A stretch of 64,000 nucleotides of DNA from assembly GCF_012689525.1 (NCBI RefSeq), contig NZ_CP051515.1:372001-436000 (forward strand). Direction: 5' to 3'. Made by a program: the position numbers and the translations under genes. Source of the DNA: Paraburkholderia aromaticivorans. Its GTDB lineage: Bacteria > Pseudomonadota > Gammaproteobacteria > Burkholderiales > Burkholderiaceae. Shown piece by piece: positions 44,315-53,368 of this stretch. The notes below the pieces were generated by a model. The model was not told the DNA's origin. It was given only the letters and a program-made list of their open reading frames with translations, and ran no database searches. The number at the start of each line of letters is the position of its first letter. Positions within the stretch are counted from its first letter, which is position 1.

Positions 44315-45415
44315 ATGACCAATCAGACAGGCAAGCGTGCCTTGCTGCCCTTGCTGGGCATCGACAAACCGATCATTCAGGCGCCGATGGCGGGTGTCAG
44401 CACGCCCGCACTGGCCGCGGCTGTTTCCAATGCAGGCGGGCTCGGCTCGTTGGGCGTCGGAGCGATGAACGCTGACGGCGCGCGCAAGGTGATCAGGGAG
44501 ACGCGCGCATTGACGGGCAAGCCGTTCAACGTCAACGTTTTCTGCCATCAGCCTGCGCAAGCGGATGCCGCGGTCGAGCAGCAATGGTTGAGCTGGCTTG
44601 CGCCGCATTTCGAAAAGTATGGGGCAACGCCGCCGGCGAAGCTGTCGGAGATCTACACGAGCTTTCTTGCGGACCCCGCCATGCTGGCGGTTTTTCTGGA
44701 GGAGAAGCCGGCGATCGTCAGTTTTCACTTCGGCCTGCCTTTCGCCGATGTCATCGCCGAACTAAGGAAGGCGGGCATCAAGCTGCTCGCCAGTGCGACA
44801 AATCTGGAGGAAGCGGCGCAGGTTGAAGCGGCGGGCCTCGATGCGATCGTGGCGCAAGGTATCGAGGCCGGCGGGCATCGCGGTGTCTTCGACCCGGATG
44901 CATTCGACGACCGGTTGGGCACGTTCGCCCTGACGCGTTTGCTGGTCAGGGAATGCCGGCTGCCGGTGATTGCGTCCGGCGGCATCATGGACGGCGCCGG
45001 CATTGCGGCGGCGCTCGCGCTCGGCGCTCAGGCCGCGCAGCTTGGCACGGCCTTTGTGGCGTGCCCGGAAACGTCGATCGACGAGGGGTACCGTCGCGCG
45101 TTGCTTGGCGAGGCGGCTCGCCGCACGACTTTCACGGCGGCGATCTCAGGGCGGGTGGCGCGAAGCATGGCGAACAGCTTCACGGCGCTTGGCGCCGACG
45201 CGCGTTCGCCCACGCCGCCCGCCTATCCCATCACCTACGATGCCGGTAAGGCGCTGAATGCGGCAGCGAAGGCGAAAGGGGAGTTCGGCTACGGCGCGCA
45301 ATGGGCAGGCCAAGCCGCAGCGCTGGCAAGGTCGTTGCCAGCGCTGGAACTCATGGCCCAGTTGGAGCGCGAACTGAAGCAGAGCATCGAGCAGCTGCGG
45401 CAGTTCGCGAACTGA
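44315..45415 (+). CDS. Nitronate monooxygenase
   Basis: 366 aa TIM-barrel FMN enzyme of the NMO/2-nitropropane dioxygenase family. Landmarks: [28 protein letters not shown] at the N-terminus, [15 protein letters not shown], the catalytic motif [11 protein letters not shown] with His188 and [33 protein letters not shown] for phosphate binding. It oxidises nitronates (for example propionate-3-nitronate, a plant toxin) to aldehydes and nitrite. GAGGA precedes the ATG. Convergent with a tautomerase gene and divergent from a LysR regulator. The substrate is presumed from family. Confidence 0.93.
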   Translation: MTNQTGKRALLPLLGIDKPIIQAPMAGVSTPALAAAVSNAGGLGSLGVGAMNADGARKVIRETRALTGKPFNVNVFCHQPAQADAAVEQQWLSWLAPHFEKYGATPPAKLSEIYTSFLADPAMLAVFLEEKPAIVSFHFGLPFADVIAELRKAGIKLLASATNLEEAAQVEAAGLDAIVAQGIEAGGHRGVFDPDAFDDRLGTFALTRLLVRECRLPVIASGGIMDGAGIAAALALGAQAAQLGTAFVACPETSIDEGYRRALLGEAARRTTFTAAISGRVARSMANSFTALGADARSPTPPAYPITYDAGKALNAAAKAKGEFGYGAQWAGQAAALARSLPALELMAQLERELKQSIEQLRQFAN

Positions 45416-45430
45416 AAACTAACAGCGCAA

Positions 45431-45464
45431 CGGGTTGATCGATCGCGTCCCGACGCTCAACCCG
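45431..45464. terminator. Two-stem hairpin between convergent genes
   Basis: CGGGTTGA (45431-45438) pairs with TCAACCCG (45457-45464), and GCGTC (45445-45449) with GACGC (45452-45456), one nested inside the other. It overlaps the stop codon of the tautomerase gene; no T-run is seen. Probable bidirectional termination structure. Confidence 0.45.
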
Positions 45465-45693
45465 GCTTCTGGGCTAGCTGCTTGCGATAGGCCTCGACCG
45501 GCAATCCACCCCAGCCCCAGTTTTCGGTGTCCACTTCTTCGATGACCACGAAGGTCGCTGCGAGCGGCTTGTTCAGCACGTCCAGCAGCACCTGACTGAC
45601 GCCTGCGATCAGCATGGCTTTTTCGTCGGCCGTGACGGCATCGTTGCCGGGTTTGGAACCTTCGCGGGTCACCTGAATTGTGACGATAGGCAT
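45457..45693 (-). CDS. 4-oxalocrotonate tautomerase-family protein
   Basis: 78 aa. After Met removal Pro (PIVTIQVTREG) would be the catalytic N-terminal proline of the tautomerase superfamily. The sequence TADEKAMLIAGVSQVLLDVLNKPLAATFVVIEEVDTENWGWGGLPVEAYRKQ shows the typical strand-helix-strand pattern with the conserved VVIEE segment. Such proteins isomerise keto-enol or dehalogenate small unsaturated acids. Longer than the 62-aa 4-OT, closer to the YusQ-like subgroup. Its gene ends convergently with the nitronate monooxygenase gene and is followed on the other side by an SDR gene on the same strand. Confidence 0.9.
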   Translation of the reverse strand: MPIVTIQVTREGSKPGNDAVTADEKAMLIAGVSQVLLDVLNKPLAATFVVIEEVDTENWGWGGLPVEAYRKQLAQKPG

Positions 45694-45753
45694 GGCGTTC
45701 TCCGTAATCCTCGGTTGACGTGAAGGGCGCCGGTCAGCGGCGCCCTGGCGCGA

Positions 45754-46464
45754 TCAGTGGCCTGCGCTCTGGCCGCCGTCGACGTGCAGGATTTCGCCCG
45801 TCACGAACGGCGCCGAGTCCAGGAACAGGACTGCGTTCACGATATCGCTCATTTCGCCCATATGCCCGACAGGATGGAGTGCGCCGAGCGCCGCATGGGT
45901 TTCTTCCGCATGCATCGGCGACTTGATGATGCCCGGCGCGACGGCGTTCGCGCGGATGCCCTTCTTCGCGTATTCGATGGCGAGGGACTTCGTGGCCGCG
46001 TTCAGGCCGCCTTTGGTCAGCGAGGCCAGCACCGAGGGCACGCCGTCGATGGCGTGGTCGACGAGACTCGTGGAAATGCTGACCACGTGGCCGCTGCCGT
46101 TCTTTTCCATCTCGGCGATGGCCAACTGCGTGATGAAGAAGAAGCCGTTGAGGTTCACGGCGGTGACCTTGGCGTAGTCTTCGGCCGTATAGCTGGTGAA
46201 GGGCTTGGCGACGAAGATGCCGGCGTTATTGACGAGAGTGTCGATGCGGCCAAAACGGGCGATGGCTTCACGGATCACGCGCTGCGCGGTGGCCGGGTCG
46301 CCGATATCGCCTGCCACGGTCAGGATGTTCGGATCTTCCGAGGGCTTGACCGAACGTGCGGTTGCGACGACGCGGTAGTCGAGCTTGCGAAACGCGTTGA
46401 CCAGTTCGGCGCCGATGCCTTGCGATGCACCCGTAATGACAACGACTTTTTGTGACGTGTTCAT
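45754..46464 (-). CDS. SDR-family oxidoreductase lacking the catalytic tyrosine
   Basis: 236 aa from ATG 46464 with GGAG upstream. TGASQGIGAE (residues 11-20), NNAG (79-82), Ser131-133 and AVAPGIIKSPM with GEILHVDGGQSAGH at the end are typical. The YxxxK motif is changed: Lys151 is kept in LASLTKGGL but the position four residues before it is Ala147 instead of Tyr. It is therefore either catalytically altered or uses another residue. A second gene of this orientation, the tautomerase, follows 60 bases downstream and may share the transcript. Substrate unknown. Confidence 0.9.
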   Translation of the reverse strand: MNTSQKVVVITGASQGIGAELVNAFRKLDYRVVATARSVKPSEDPNILTVAGDIGDPATAQRVIREAIARFGRIDTLVNNAGIFVAKPFTSYTAEDYAKVTAVNLNGFFFITQLAIAEMEKNGSGHVVSISTSLVDHAIDGVPSVLASLTKGGLNAATKSLAIEYAKKGIRANAVAPGIIKSPMHAEETHAALGALHPVGHMGEMSDIVNAVLFLDSAPFVTGEILHVDGGQSAGH

Positions 46465-46683
46465 GGCTAAATCTCCGGATAAGTAACTTGGGATCAAATG
46501 CTGATCGGGCCAGTGGCTCCGATGGGTATGAAATTTAGGCGCATCGGCGCCGATCTCGAACACCCGCCATGGACAAACAGTCTTGCGTGCGAGGTACAAA
46601 TGGGTTTTGCGGTGAGTGGGCGGGCGCGCAACGCCTACGCCGCGCCCGGCGTCGCGAGTTGCTGCTTGCGGCGCTGACGCGAT

Positions 46684-47847
46684 TTATTTTTGGCTTTCCG
46701 CCGAGGCCATGCGAAAGACCGAGAGGCCTTCCATTGGGTCCAGTGTTTCTCGCCACGGTGCGCGCTTCAGCAAGCGGACCGTGTCTTCGTAACCCGCAAG
46801 CCAGCGCCGTTTGATGCCGGCCGCAGAAAAATCGATGTCCCTGTTCAGGTCGTCGTTATCGAATGCCGGTGCGTCGAGTTCCAGCACGCGCATCGTCGTG
46901 CCGCAGCCCCAGCCGAGCAGATCGCGCACCTCCGGATCATTGAGTGTCGCTTCGGGCAGATGCTGGCCGAGTTCACGGATCACGTGACGCAAGCGGTGAA
47001 TCTGCTTCTGTCGATCGAGATGACTTTCCGCGCGGCTCGAATACTGAATGTCGCGTTGCCGGCTCATGACCTGCAAGATCGATTCAGGTTCCGGACCGCT
47101 CGAAGGCCACAACTGCACCGAGAAAATCACCGAGTCGCGCCGCGGCCGGTCATCGAGTACGGCTTCGAGCGGCGTATTCGAATAGATGCCGCCGTCCCAG
47201 TACGATTCGCCTTCCAGTTGCACCGCCGGGAAGCCGGGCGGAAAAGCGGCGGAAGCCATCACGTGTTCGACGTCCAGCAGCGCATCGCGATTCGTGAAGT
47301 AGCGCATGCGTCCACTGCGGACATTGACCGTGCCGACTGTCAGCCGCGTCGTCTTCTGATTCAGGTAGTCGAAATCGACTAGCGAGGCCAACGTTTCGCG
47401 CAGTGGTCCGGTTGAATAGAACGCAGCCTGATCGGAACGAACGCGTGCCTGAAGGCCTGCCCAGGACTGCAACTGCGGCGTGAAAAACGACGGCACGCCT
47501 TGAGTGACCGTGGCGAGATCGCGCAGCCAGTTTGCGAGTCCCGGCAGCCAGTTTGCCGCCTCGATGCCGTGACGTGCCACGCCGTTCCAGAACTGGGTCA
47601 AGCGCGCCATACGGTTTTCGGGCAGATTGCCGGCGATGATCGCGCCATTTATCGCGCCGATCGAGGTGCCGATGACCCAGTGAGGTTCGACTTTGCCGTC
47701 ATGAAGTGCCTGATACACGCCCGCCTGGTAAGCGCCGAGGGCGCCGCCGCCCTGAAAGACCAGCACAATCTGGCCAGGAATGTCCGGTGCGGCGTCCGAC
47801 CCGCTGGTTGCGCCGGTCTGATGTTCGACGTGTGTTTCGTTGCCCAT
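46684..47847 (-). CDS. Patatin-like phospholipase with DUF3734
   Basis: 387 aa from ATG 47847, with GGGAGG upstream; 22 further in-frame codons lack similarity. Patatin core: VLVFQGGGALGAYQAGV (oxyanion hole) and GTSIGAINGA with nucleophile Ser62, plus the Asp-Gly partner in SYWDGGIYSNTPLEAVLDDRP. The C-terminal half (RDIQYSSRAESHLDRQKQIHRLRHVIRELGQHLPEA) is the DUF3734 extension. Such bacterial patatins are lipid acyl hydrolases that may act on membrane phospholipids. No signal peptide is present, so cytosolic or peripheral. Confidence 0.9.
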   Translation of the reverse strand: MGNETHVEHQTGATSGSDAAPDIPGQIVLVFQGGGALGAYQAGVYQALHDGKVEPHWVIGTSIGAINGAIIAGNLPENRMARLTQFWNGVARHGIEAANWLPGLANWLRDLATVTQGVPSFFTPQLQSWAGLQARVRSDQAAFYSTGPLRETLASLVDFDYLNQKTTRLTVGTVNVRSGRMRYFTNRDALLDVEHVMASAAFPPGFPAVQLEGESYWDGGIYSNTPLEAVLDDRPRRDSVIFSVQLWPSSGPEPESILQVMSRQRDIQYSSRAESHLDRQKQIHRLRHVIRELGQHLPEATLNDPEVRDLLGWGCGTTMRVLELDAPAFDNDDLNRDIDFSAAGIKRRWLAGYEDTVRLLKRAPWRETLDPMEGLSVFRMASAESQK

Positions 47848-48511
47848 CACAAGCCTCCCGGCCCCATGCTGCGGTGCCGCTGATTCTGCCACGGTATGGA
47901 TCCACGCCATCACGCGCAGCGGTGAATTTAGTCAACGTTTCCTTAATTTTAAAAATAGGTGCGTTGACGCTAGATAACGTTTTAATGCGATTTAGATATT
48001 GTCCGATCTCTTTCAGCGCATTGAAAAAGCGCTGACTACGCGGATCCTGGCTTTCGATAATCCACTCACTCTCTTATTCTGATCGCGTGTTGTTTTTTTG
48101 ATTAGCGATGCTACACTTCCTCAGCAAACAAATAGAAAGCCTTCCGCGGCGACTGGCCATTGCCTTCTGCCGCCACTGCAAGGCGTCAGGCATCGTATTG
48201 ACATGCCGCTAGAAAAAAAAGGAGCACGTATGCACCGGTTGGCGAGCGAGTCCTCACGCATTCATTGGCATCACACCCACCAGGCGGCTTGTGGCCGTCC
48301 ACTTCCTTTTGACTTCCGTAGTTAACGCAGCAATTGATCAGCAAGCGAACCTGCCTGCGAGAGCACGCGCATCGCGGACGCGAAGCTGACGCGTTAGCGC
48401 AGTTTCAACAGTGTTGCCAGGCCCGCACCGGAGCTGCAAGTCTCCGGAGTGGCCGGTTGCGCCTCGACGCCCGCGTCATACCGCCGCGGAGATTTTCCGA
48501 CGGAGATCAAG
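47848..48511. other. Long AT-rich leader region before the efflux operon
   Basis: 664 bases between the patatin gene and the RND operon. The part from about 47930 to 48130 is markedly more AT-rich than the rest of the window and contains the inverted repeat TCAGCGC-N9-GCGCTGA (48013-48035). Further on a small ORF (48230-48325) has a strong Shine-Dalgarno. Promoter position is not certain. Confidence 0.5.
48230..48325 (+). CDS. Possible leader peptide/small protein before the RND operon
   Basis: 31 aa, MHRLASESSRIHWHHTHQAACGRPLPFDFRS, from an ATG with AAGGAG five bases upstream after an eight-A run, better than most large genes here. The peptide has no membrane helix and is rich in His, Ser and Arg. 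It ends 186 bases before the adaptor start. It could be a regulatory leader peptide of the efflux operon or an independent small protein. No family is recognised; support is the ribosome-binding site only. Confidence 0.4.
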   Translation: MHRLASESSRIHWHHTHQAACGRPLPFDFRS

Positions 48512-50197
48512 ATGACACGACGGACGCACGTCTTTGCCGCTTGCCTCGTACTGACAGCCTTCGCGACGCTGAGCGGGTGCCATGAAAAAGAGGCGCCCGC
48601 AGCCGCGCGCCCACCGGTCAATGTTGACGTGGTCGACATTGCATTACGCGACGTGCCGGTCGTGTTCGATTATGTCGGCCAGACGGAAAGCTCGCAGCAG
48701 GTCGAAATACGCGCGCGCGTAAACGGCTTTCTCGAGAAGCGCGTCTATCAGGAAGGCTCGATGGTCCATCAGGGCGACGTGATGTTCGTGATGGATCGCA
48801 AACCCTTCCAGGCAAGTCTGGACGCCGCGCGCGCAGAGTACGCGCAGCAAAAAGCCCGTCTCGACACCGCGCAGGCGAATCTCAACCGCGTGCGTCCGCT
48901 CGTCGCGAAGAATGCGTTGAGCCAGAAAGATCTCGACGATTCGATCGGCCAGCAGCAGGCAGCGGCGGCGGCGCTCGAACAGGCACGTGCTAACGTCACG
49001 AGCGCCAACCTGAACCTCGGCTACACGACCATCACGGCGCCCGTCACCGGCCTGTCGAGCTTCGCGAAAAAGCAGAACGGCTCTTACATCGATTCGACCA
49101 ATAGCCTGCTGACTTATGTCGCGAAGCTCGATCCCATGTGGATCAATTTCTCGTTGTCCGAGAACGAAATGCTGCAACTGCGCACGCAGACCGCGAATGG
49201 CACGCTGAAGCTGCCGCAGATTGACGATCTCGAAGCGGTCATCGTGCTCGCCGACGGCAGCATCTATCCGCAACGCGGCCATATCGCGTTCAGGGACGCG
49301 TCGCTCAGTTCCGAGACCGGCACGTATCTGATTCGCGCGGCCGTGCCCAATCCCGCGGGCGCGCTGCGACCCGGCCAGTTCGTGCGCATCAAGCTGCTCG
49401 GCGCCGAGCGGACCGCGGCGGTCGCCGTACCGCAAGGCGCGATCTTGCAGGGACCTCGCGGCGAATATGTGTGGACCATCGACAAGGACAACAAAGCCCA
49501 GCAACGTGCGATCGAAACGGGCGAGTGGAACGGCAACGACTGGGTCGTCAATTCTGGTCTGCGCGTGGGCGATCGCGTGGTGATCGACAACACGTTGCGG
49601 CTGATGCCTGGTGCGGCGGTGAATGCACACGTCGTGCCGATGCCGGCCGCGAGCGTGAATATTGCCGCGTTGTCGGGCGGCGGCGCGGGGCCGGCTGGCA
49701 GCGGCGATAACGGTGGCAACGCGGCGAGCGTGGCGGGCCAAGCTGGAACAACTGCCGCCTCGGGCTCAATGAATGGCGCTGCCGCAGCGGGCTCCGCGGG
49801 CGCGTCAGGCAACACCACCGGTCAGGCAAACAGCACATCGGCGGGCGCGGGCAGCGCATCAGCGGCGACCTCCGGACAGACGGCGGTGTTCTTCGCGGTC
49901 GGCAGCGCGAGCCTCGATTCGCAGTCGGCCGACGCGCTCGCGGGCGTCGCGCGCCGTTTGCTCGCCGCGCCTGGTTCGCGCGCCGTGATTTCCGGCTACA
50001 CCGATTCCAGCGGCTCCTATGAAGCCAACGTCAAGCTCGCCGCCGCGCGCGCCGCGACAGTCCGTTCAGCGCTGATTGTCGCGGGTGTCGATGTCGCGCG
50101 TATCGATATGCGCCGTCCCGCGCGCATCGTGGCAAGCGACGCGCCCGACAAGTCGCGCCGTGTCGATGTCACCCTCGCGCCGTCGACGGGGGGCTGA
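48512..50197 (+). CDS. RND efflux adaptor (MFP) with C-terminal OmpA-like domain
   Basis: 561 aa from ATG 48512, GGAG six bases upstream. A lipoprotein signal with LSGC lipobox (Cys23) is followed by a standard HlyD/AcrA-type adaptor: barrel-sandwich halves around VEIRARVNGFLEKRVYQEGSMVHQGDVMFVMD and YTTITAPVTGLSSF, a coiled-coil (LDAARAEYAQQKARLDTAQANLNRVRPLVAKNAL), beta-barrel and membrane-proximal domain to about residue 375. A Gly/Ala/Ser/Asn-rich linker (about 378-455) connects to an OmpA-like domain (about 457-561; FFAVGSASLDSQSADALAGVARRL, ISGYTDSSGSYEANVKLAAARAATVRSAL). Such peptidoglycan-binding domains are not usual for adaptors. First gene of a three-gene operon. Confidence 0.93.
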   Translation: MTRRTHVFAACLVLTAFATLSGCHEKEAPAAARPPVNVDVVDIALRDVPVVFDYVGQTESSQQVEIRARVNGFLEKRVYQEGSMVHQGDVMFVMDRKPFQASLDAARAEYAQQKARLDTAQANLNRVRPLVAKNALSQKDLDDSIGQQQAAAAALEQARANVTSANLNLGYTTITAPVTGLSSFAKKQNGSYIDSTNSLLTYVAKLDPMWINFSLSENEMLQLRTQTANGTLKLPQIDDLEAVIVLADGSIYPQRGHIAFRDASLSSETGTYLIRAAVPNPAGALRPGQFVRIKLLGAERTAAVAVPQGAILQGPRGEYVWTIDKDNKAQQRAIETGEWNGNDWVVNSGLRVGDRVVIDNTLRLMPGAAVNAHVVPMPAASVNIAALSGGGAGPAGSGDNGGNAASVAGQAGTTAASGSMNGAAAAGSAGASGNTTGQANSTSAGAGSASAATSGQTAVFFAVGSASLDSQSADALAGVARRLLAAPGSRAVISGYTDSSGSYEANVKLAAARAATVRSALIVAGVDVARIDMRRPARIVASDAPDKSRRVDVTLAPSTGG

Positions 50198-50200
50198 TCG

Positions 50201-53200
50201 ATGAAGTTCGCCCACTTTTTTATCGACCGGCCGATCTTCGCGTCGGTGCTGTCGATCATCCTCGTGGTGGCCGGCACCGTCGCGATGTTCAACCTGCCGA
50301 TCGCGCAGTTTCCCGATATCGCGCCGCCGACCATCACCGTGAGCGCGACCTATCCGGGCGCGAGCGCGGAGGTCGTCGCGCAGAACGTCGCGGCGCCGCT
50401 CGAGCAGCAGGTGAACGGCGCGGACAACATGATGTACATGAACTCGTCCAGCTCGTCGACCGGCAACATGACGTTGACGGCGTACTTCAACATCGGCACG
50501 GATCCGTCGCTGGCGCAGGTGGACGTGCAGAATCGCGTGAACCTGGCGCTGCCCACGCTGCCCGATTCGGTGACGGCGCAGGGCGTCTCGGTGCAGAAGC
50601 GTTCGTCGGCGTTCATGATGGTGATCGCGATCTACTCGCCGGACAACGCGTTCGACCAGTCGTATGTGGCGAACTACGCGAACGTCTATGTGCTCGATGC
50701 GTTGAAGCGCATTCCGGGCGCGAATCAGGCATCGATTTTCGGTTCGGCCGACTACGCCATGCGGATCTGGATCAAGCCTGACCGCATGGCGAAGCTCGCC
50801 ATCACCGTCGCCGACGTGCAGCAGGCGATCAGCAACCAGAACCAGCAATTTTCCGCGGGCCGCCTCGGCCAGGCACCCACGAACGCGCCGGTTCAGCAGA
50901 CGTTTCCGGTGGCGACCAAAGGCCGCATGACTGAGCCTGCCGATTTCGACAACATCATCTTGCGCGCCGGGTCGGGCGACGCGTCGACCATCCGCATCAA
51001 GGACATCGGCCACGCGGAACTCGGCGCGAAAGATTACTCGCTGCGCGGACGCTACAACGGCAAGACCGCGACGCTGATCGCCGTGTACCAGCAACCGGGC
51101 GCGAACGCGCTGCAGGTTGCCAAGCAGGTGCATGCCACGCTCGAGCAGTTGCAAAAGGCCTTTCCACCCGGCCTCAAATATGAAGTCGCGCTGGATACGA
51201 CTGAGTTCGTGCACGAATCGATCGGTGAGGTCATTCACACATTGCGTGACGCGGTGATCCTCGTGATTCTCGTCGTGTTCATTTTCCTGCAGAGCTTTCG
51301 TGCGACGCTCGTACCGCTTCTCGCCGTGCCCGTGTCGATTCTCGGTGCGTTCATCGGCATGCTGGCATTCGGCTTTTCGATCAACATGCTGACGCTGTTC
51401 GGCATGGTGCTGGCCATTGGTATCGTCGTCGACGACGCGATCGTCGTGATCGAGAATGTCGAACGCAATATGACCGAGTTCGGTCTGCCGCCGAAAGAGG
51501 CCGCCAAACACGCGATGGACGAAGTGACCGGACCGGTCATCGCGATCGTGCTCGTGCTGCTCGCGGTGTTTATTCCCGTGGCGTTTCTGTCCGGCATCAC
51601 GGGGCAGTTGTACAAACAGTTTGCGGTGACGATCGCCGTCTCGGTGGTGATCTCCGGCATTGTTGCGTTGACGCTGTCGCCGGCGCTTGCCGCGATCGTG
51701 CTCAAGCCCGGCACGCACAAGAAGAACCGCTTCTTTCTCTGGTTCAACGAACGGTTCGACCGCCTGACGCAAGGCTATGGACGCGCGGTGCAACTCGCGA
51801 TGCGTCGCGTCGCGTTGTCGATCCTGCTGATCGTCGCGATGGTGGCCGCGACGGCCGGGTTGTTCAAGCACATTCCTTCGTCCTTCCTGCCCACTGAAGA
51901 TCAGGGCTATCTGCTCGGCGCGGTGGTGCTGCCGGACGCGGCGAGCCTCGACCGCACCGGCGACCTCTCGCAGCGCGCGGAACAATGGTTCGCGAAGCAG
52001 CCCGCGGTCAAATCGGTCGCCGCGCCGATCGGTTACAGCCTGATCGACTCGCAGTACAAGTCGAATGCGGGCACGCTATTCATCACGCTCAAAGGCTTCA
52101 AGGACCGTGGCGAGAACGGCACTGCGCAAGACCTGATCCGCGATGCGAACAAGGCTTTTTCCGGCTACAAGGACGGCGTGGTGGTGCCGCTGAATCCGCC
52201 GTCCATTCCAGGGCTCGGCACCACGGGCGGCTTCGAGTTCTGGCTGCAAAGCACTGGCGACGACAGCTATCAAAAACTCGAAGAGAAGGTCCGCGCGTTC
52301 ATTGCGAAGGCGCGTCAGAATCCGGCGTTACGCGGCGTGAACTCGACCATCAACACGAACTCGCGGCAATTGCTCGTCGAGGTCGACCGGGAGCGCGCGG
52401 AATCGCTCGGTGTACCAATTCAGGACATTTACGCCGCGTTGCAGACCATGTTCGGCTCCTCGTACGTGAGTCAATTTCCGAAGAGCAGCCGGCTCTTCCA
52501 GGTGATCGTGCAGGCCGAGCCGCAATACCGCACGCAGCCGGACGACATCCAGCAACTCTACGTACGCAATCGCAGTGGCGACATGGTGCCGATCAAGGCC
52601 GTCACGACCGTCCGTTTCGTGCCGGGCGCCGACATCGTCACACGCTTCAACAACTTTCCCGCCGCGAAGATCACTGGCGATTCCGCGCCGGGACACAGTT
52701 CGGGAGAGTCCATCGCCGCGATGGAGCAGATCGCGCAGGAGGTGCTCGGCGACGGCTACAGCTATGCGTGGAGCGGTCAGGCTTATGAGGAAAAGCAGGC
52801 CGGCTCGACCGCGGGCCTCGTGTTCGGTTTTGCCTTGTTGATGGTGTTCCTGATCCTCGCCGCCCAATACGAAAAGTGGTCGCTGCCGATCGGCGTGCTG
52901 CTCGCGGTGCCGTTCGCGATATTCGGCGCGCTTATCGGCATCCTGCTGCGTGGCATGGAAGACGACGTGTACTTCCAGATCGGCCTGACCGTGCTGATCG
53001 CGCTCGCGGCCAAGAACGCGATTCTGATCTTCGAATTCGCCGTCGAGATGCGCGAGAAGGAAGCGCTGTCCCCGTACGACGCCGCGCTCAAAGCCGCGAA
53101 GCTGCGGCTGCGGCCGATCATCATGACGTCGCTGGCGTTCATTCTCGGCTGCGTGCCGCTGGCGATCGCGAGCGGCGCATCGGCTGCGAGCCGGCGCTCG

Positions 53201-53368
53201 CTCGGCACCGGTGTGATTTTCGGCATGCTCGGCGCGACGGTCATCGCGTTGTTCTTCATTCCGATGTTCTTCTGGGGACTCGAAACGCTGTCGTCGCGCG
53301 GCAAGAAGGCGCCTGCGCCGGATGCCGGACCGCCGGTGTCGCCAGGGCCGCGGGAGGGGGGGACATGA
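50201..53368 (+). CDS. RND inner-membrane transporter, HAE1 family
   Basis: 1055 aa, full-length for AcrB/MexB-type pumps. Twelve membrane helices in two halves with large periplasmic loops. Landmarks: FFIDRPIFASVLSIILVVAG at the start, GIVVDDAIVVIENVERNM with the proton-relay Asp pair in helix 4, FLSGITGQLYKQFAVTIAVSVVISG, and the helix 10 region GLTVLIALAAKNAILIFEFA with the relay Lys. It exports drugs or other amphiphiles using the proton gradient together with the adaptor and outer-membrane channel. Starts three bases after the adaptor stop and overlaps the next gene by four bases. Confidence 0.97.
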   Translation: MKFAHFFIDRPIFASVLSIILVVAGTVAMFNLPIAQFPDIAPPTITVSATYPGASAEVVAQNVAAPLEQQVNGADNMMYMNSSSSSTGNMTLTAYFNIGTDPSLAQVDVQNRVNLALPTLPDSVTAQGVSVQKRSSAFMMVIAIYSPDNAFDQSYVANYANVYVLDALKRIPGANQASIFGSADYAMRIWIKPDRMAKLAITVADVQQAISNQNQQFSAGRLGQAPTNAPVQQTFPVATKGRMTEPADFDNIILRAGSGDASTIRIKDIGHAELGAKDYSLRGRYNGKTATLIAVYQQPGANALQVAKQVHATLEQLQKAFPPGLKYEVALDTTEFVHESIGEVIHTLRDAVILVILVVFIFLQSFRATLVPLLAVPVSILGAFIGMLAFGFSINMLTLFGMVLAIGIVVDDAIVVIENVERNMTEFGLPPKEAAKHAMDEVTGPVIAIVLVLLAVFIPVAFLSGITGQLYKQFAVTIAVSVVISGIVALTLSPALAAIVLKPGTHKKNRFFLWFNERFDRLTQGYGRAVQLAMRRVALSILLIVAMVAATAGLFKHIPSSFLPTEDQGYLLGAVVLPDAASLDRTGDLSQRAEQWFAKQPAVKSVAAPIGYSLIDSQYKSNAGTLFITLKGFKDRGENGTAQDLIRDANKAFSGYKDGVVVPLNPPSIPGLGTTGGFEFWLQSTGDDSYQKLEEKVRAFIAKARQNPALRGVNSTINTNSRQLLVEVDRERAESLGVPIQDIYAALQTMFGSSYVSQFPKSSRLFQVIVQAEPQYRTQPDDIQQLYVRNRSGDMVPIKAVTTVRFVPGADIVTRFNNFPAAKITGDSAPGHSSGESIAAMEQIAQEVLGDGYSYAWSGQAYEEKQAGSTAGLVFGFALLMVFLILAAQYEKWSLPIGVLLAVPFAIFGALIGILLRGMEDDVYFQIGLTVLIALAAKNAILIFEFAVEMREKEALSPYDAALKAAKLRLRPIIMTSLAFILGCVPLAIASGASAASRRSLGTGVIFGMLGATVIALFFIPMFFWGLETLSSRGKKAPAPDAGPPVSPGPREGGT

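Noticed and set aside
48198..48203. TTGACA as -35 element before the small ORF of the efflux leader
   Set aside because: No -10-like hexamer at the correct spacing; ribosome-binding site lies where the -10 should be.
50066..51985. Antisense frame of about 639 codons over the RND pump gene
   Set aside because: Charged low-complexity translation; RND gene has full family structure on the plus strand.
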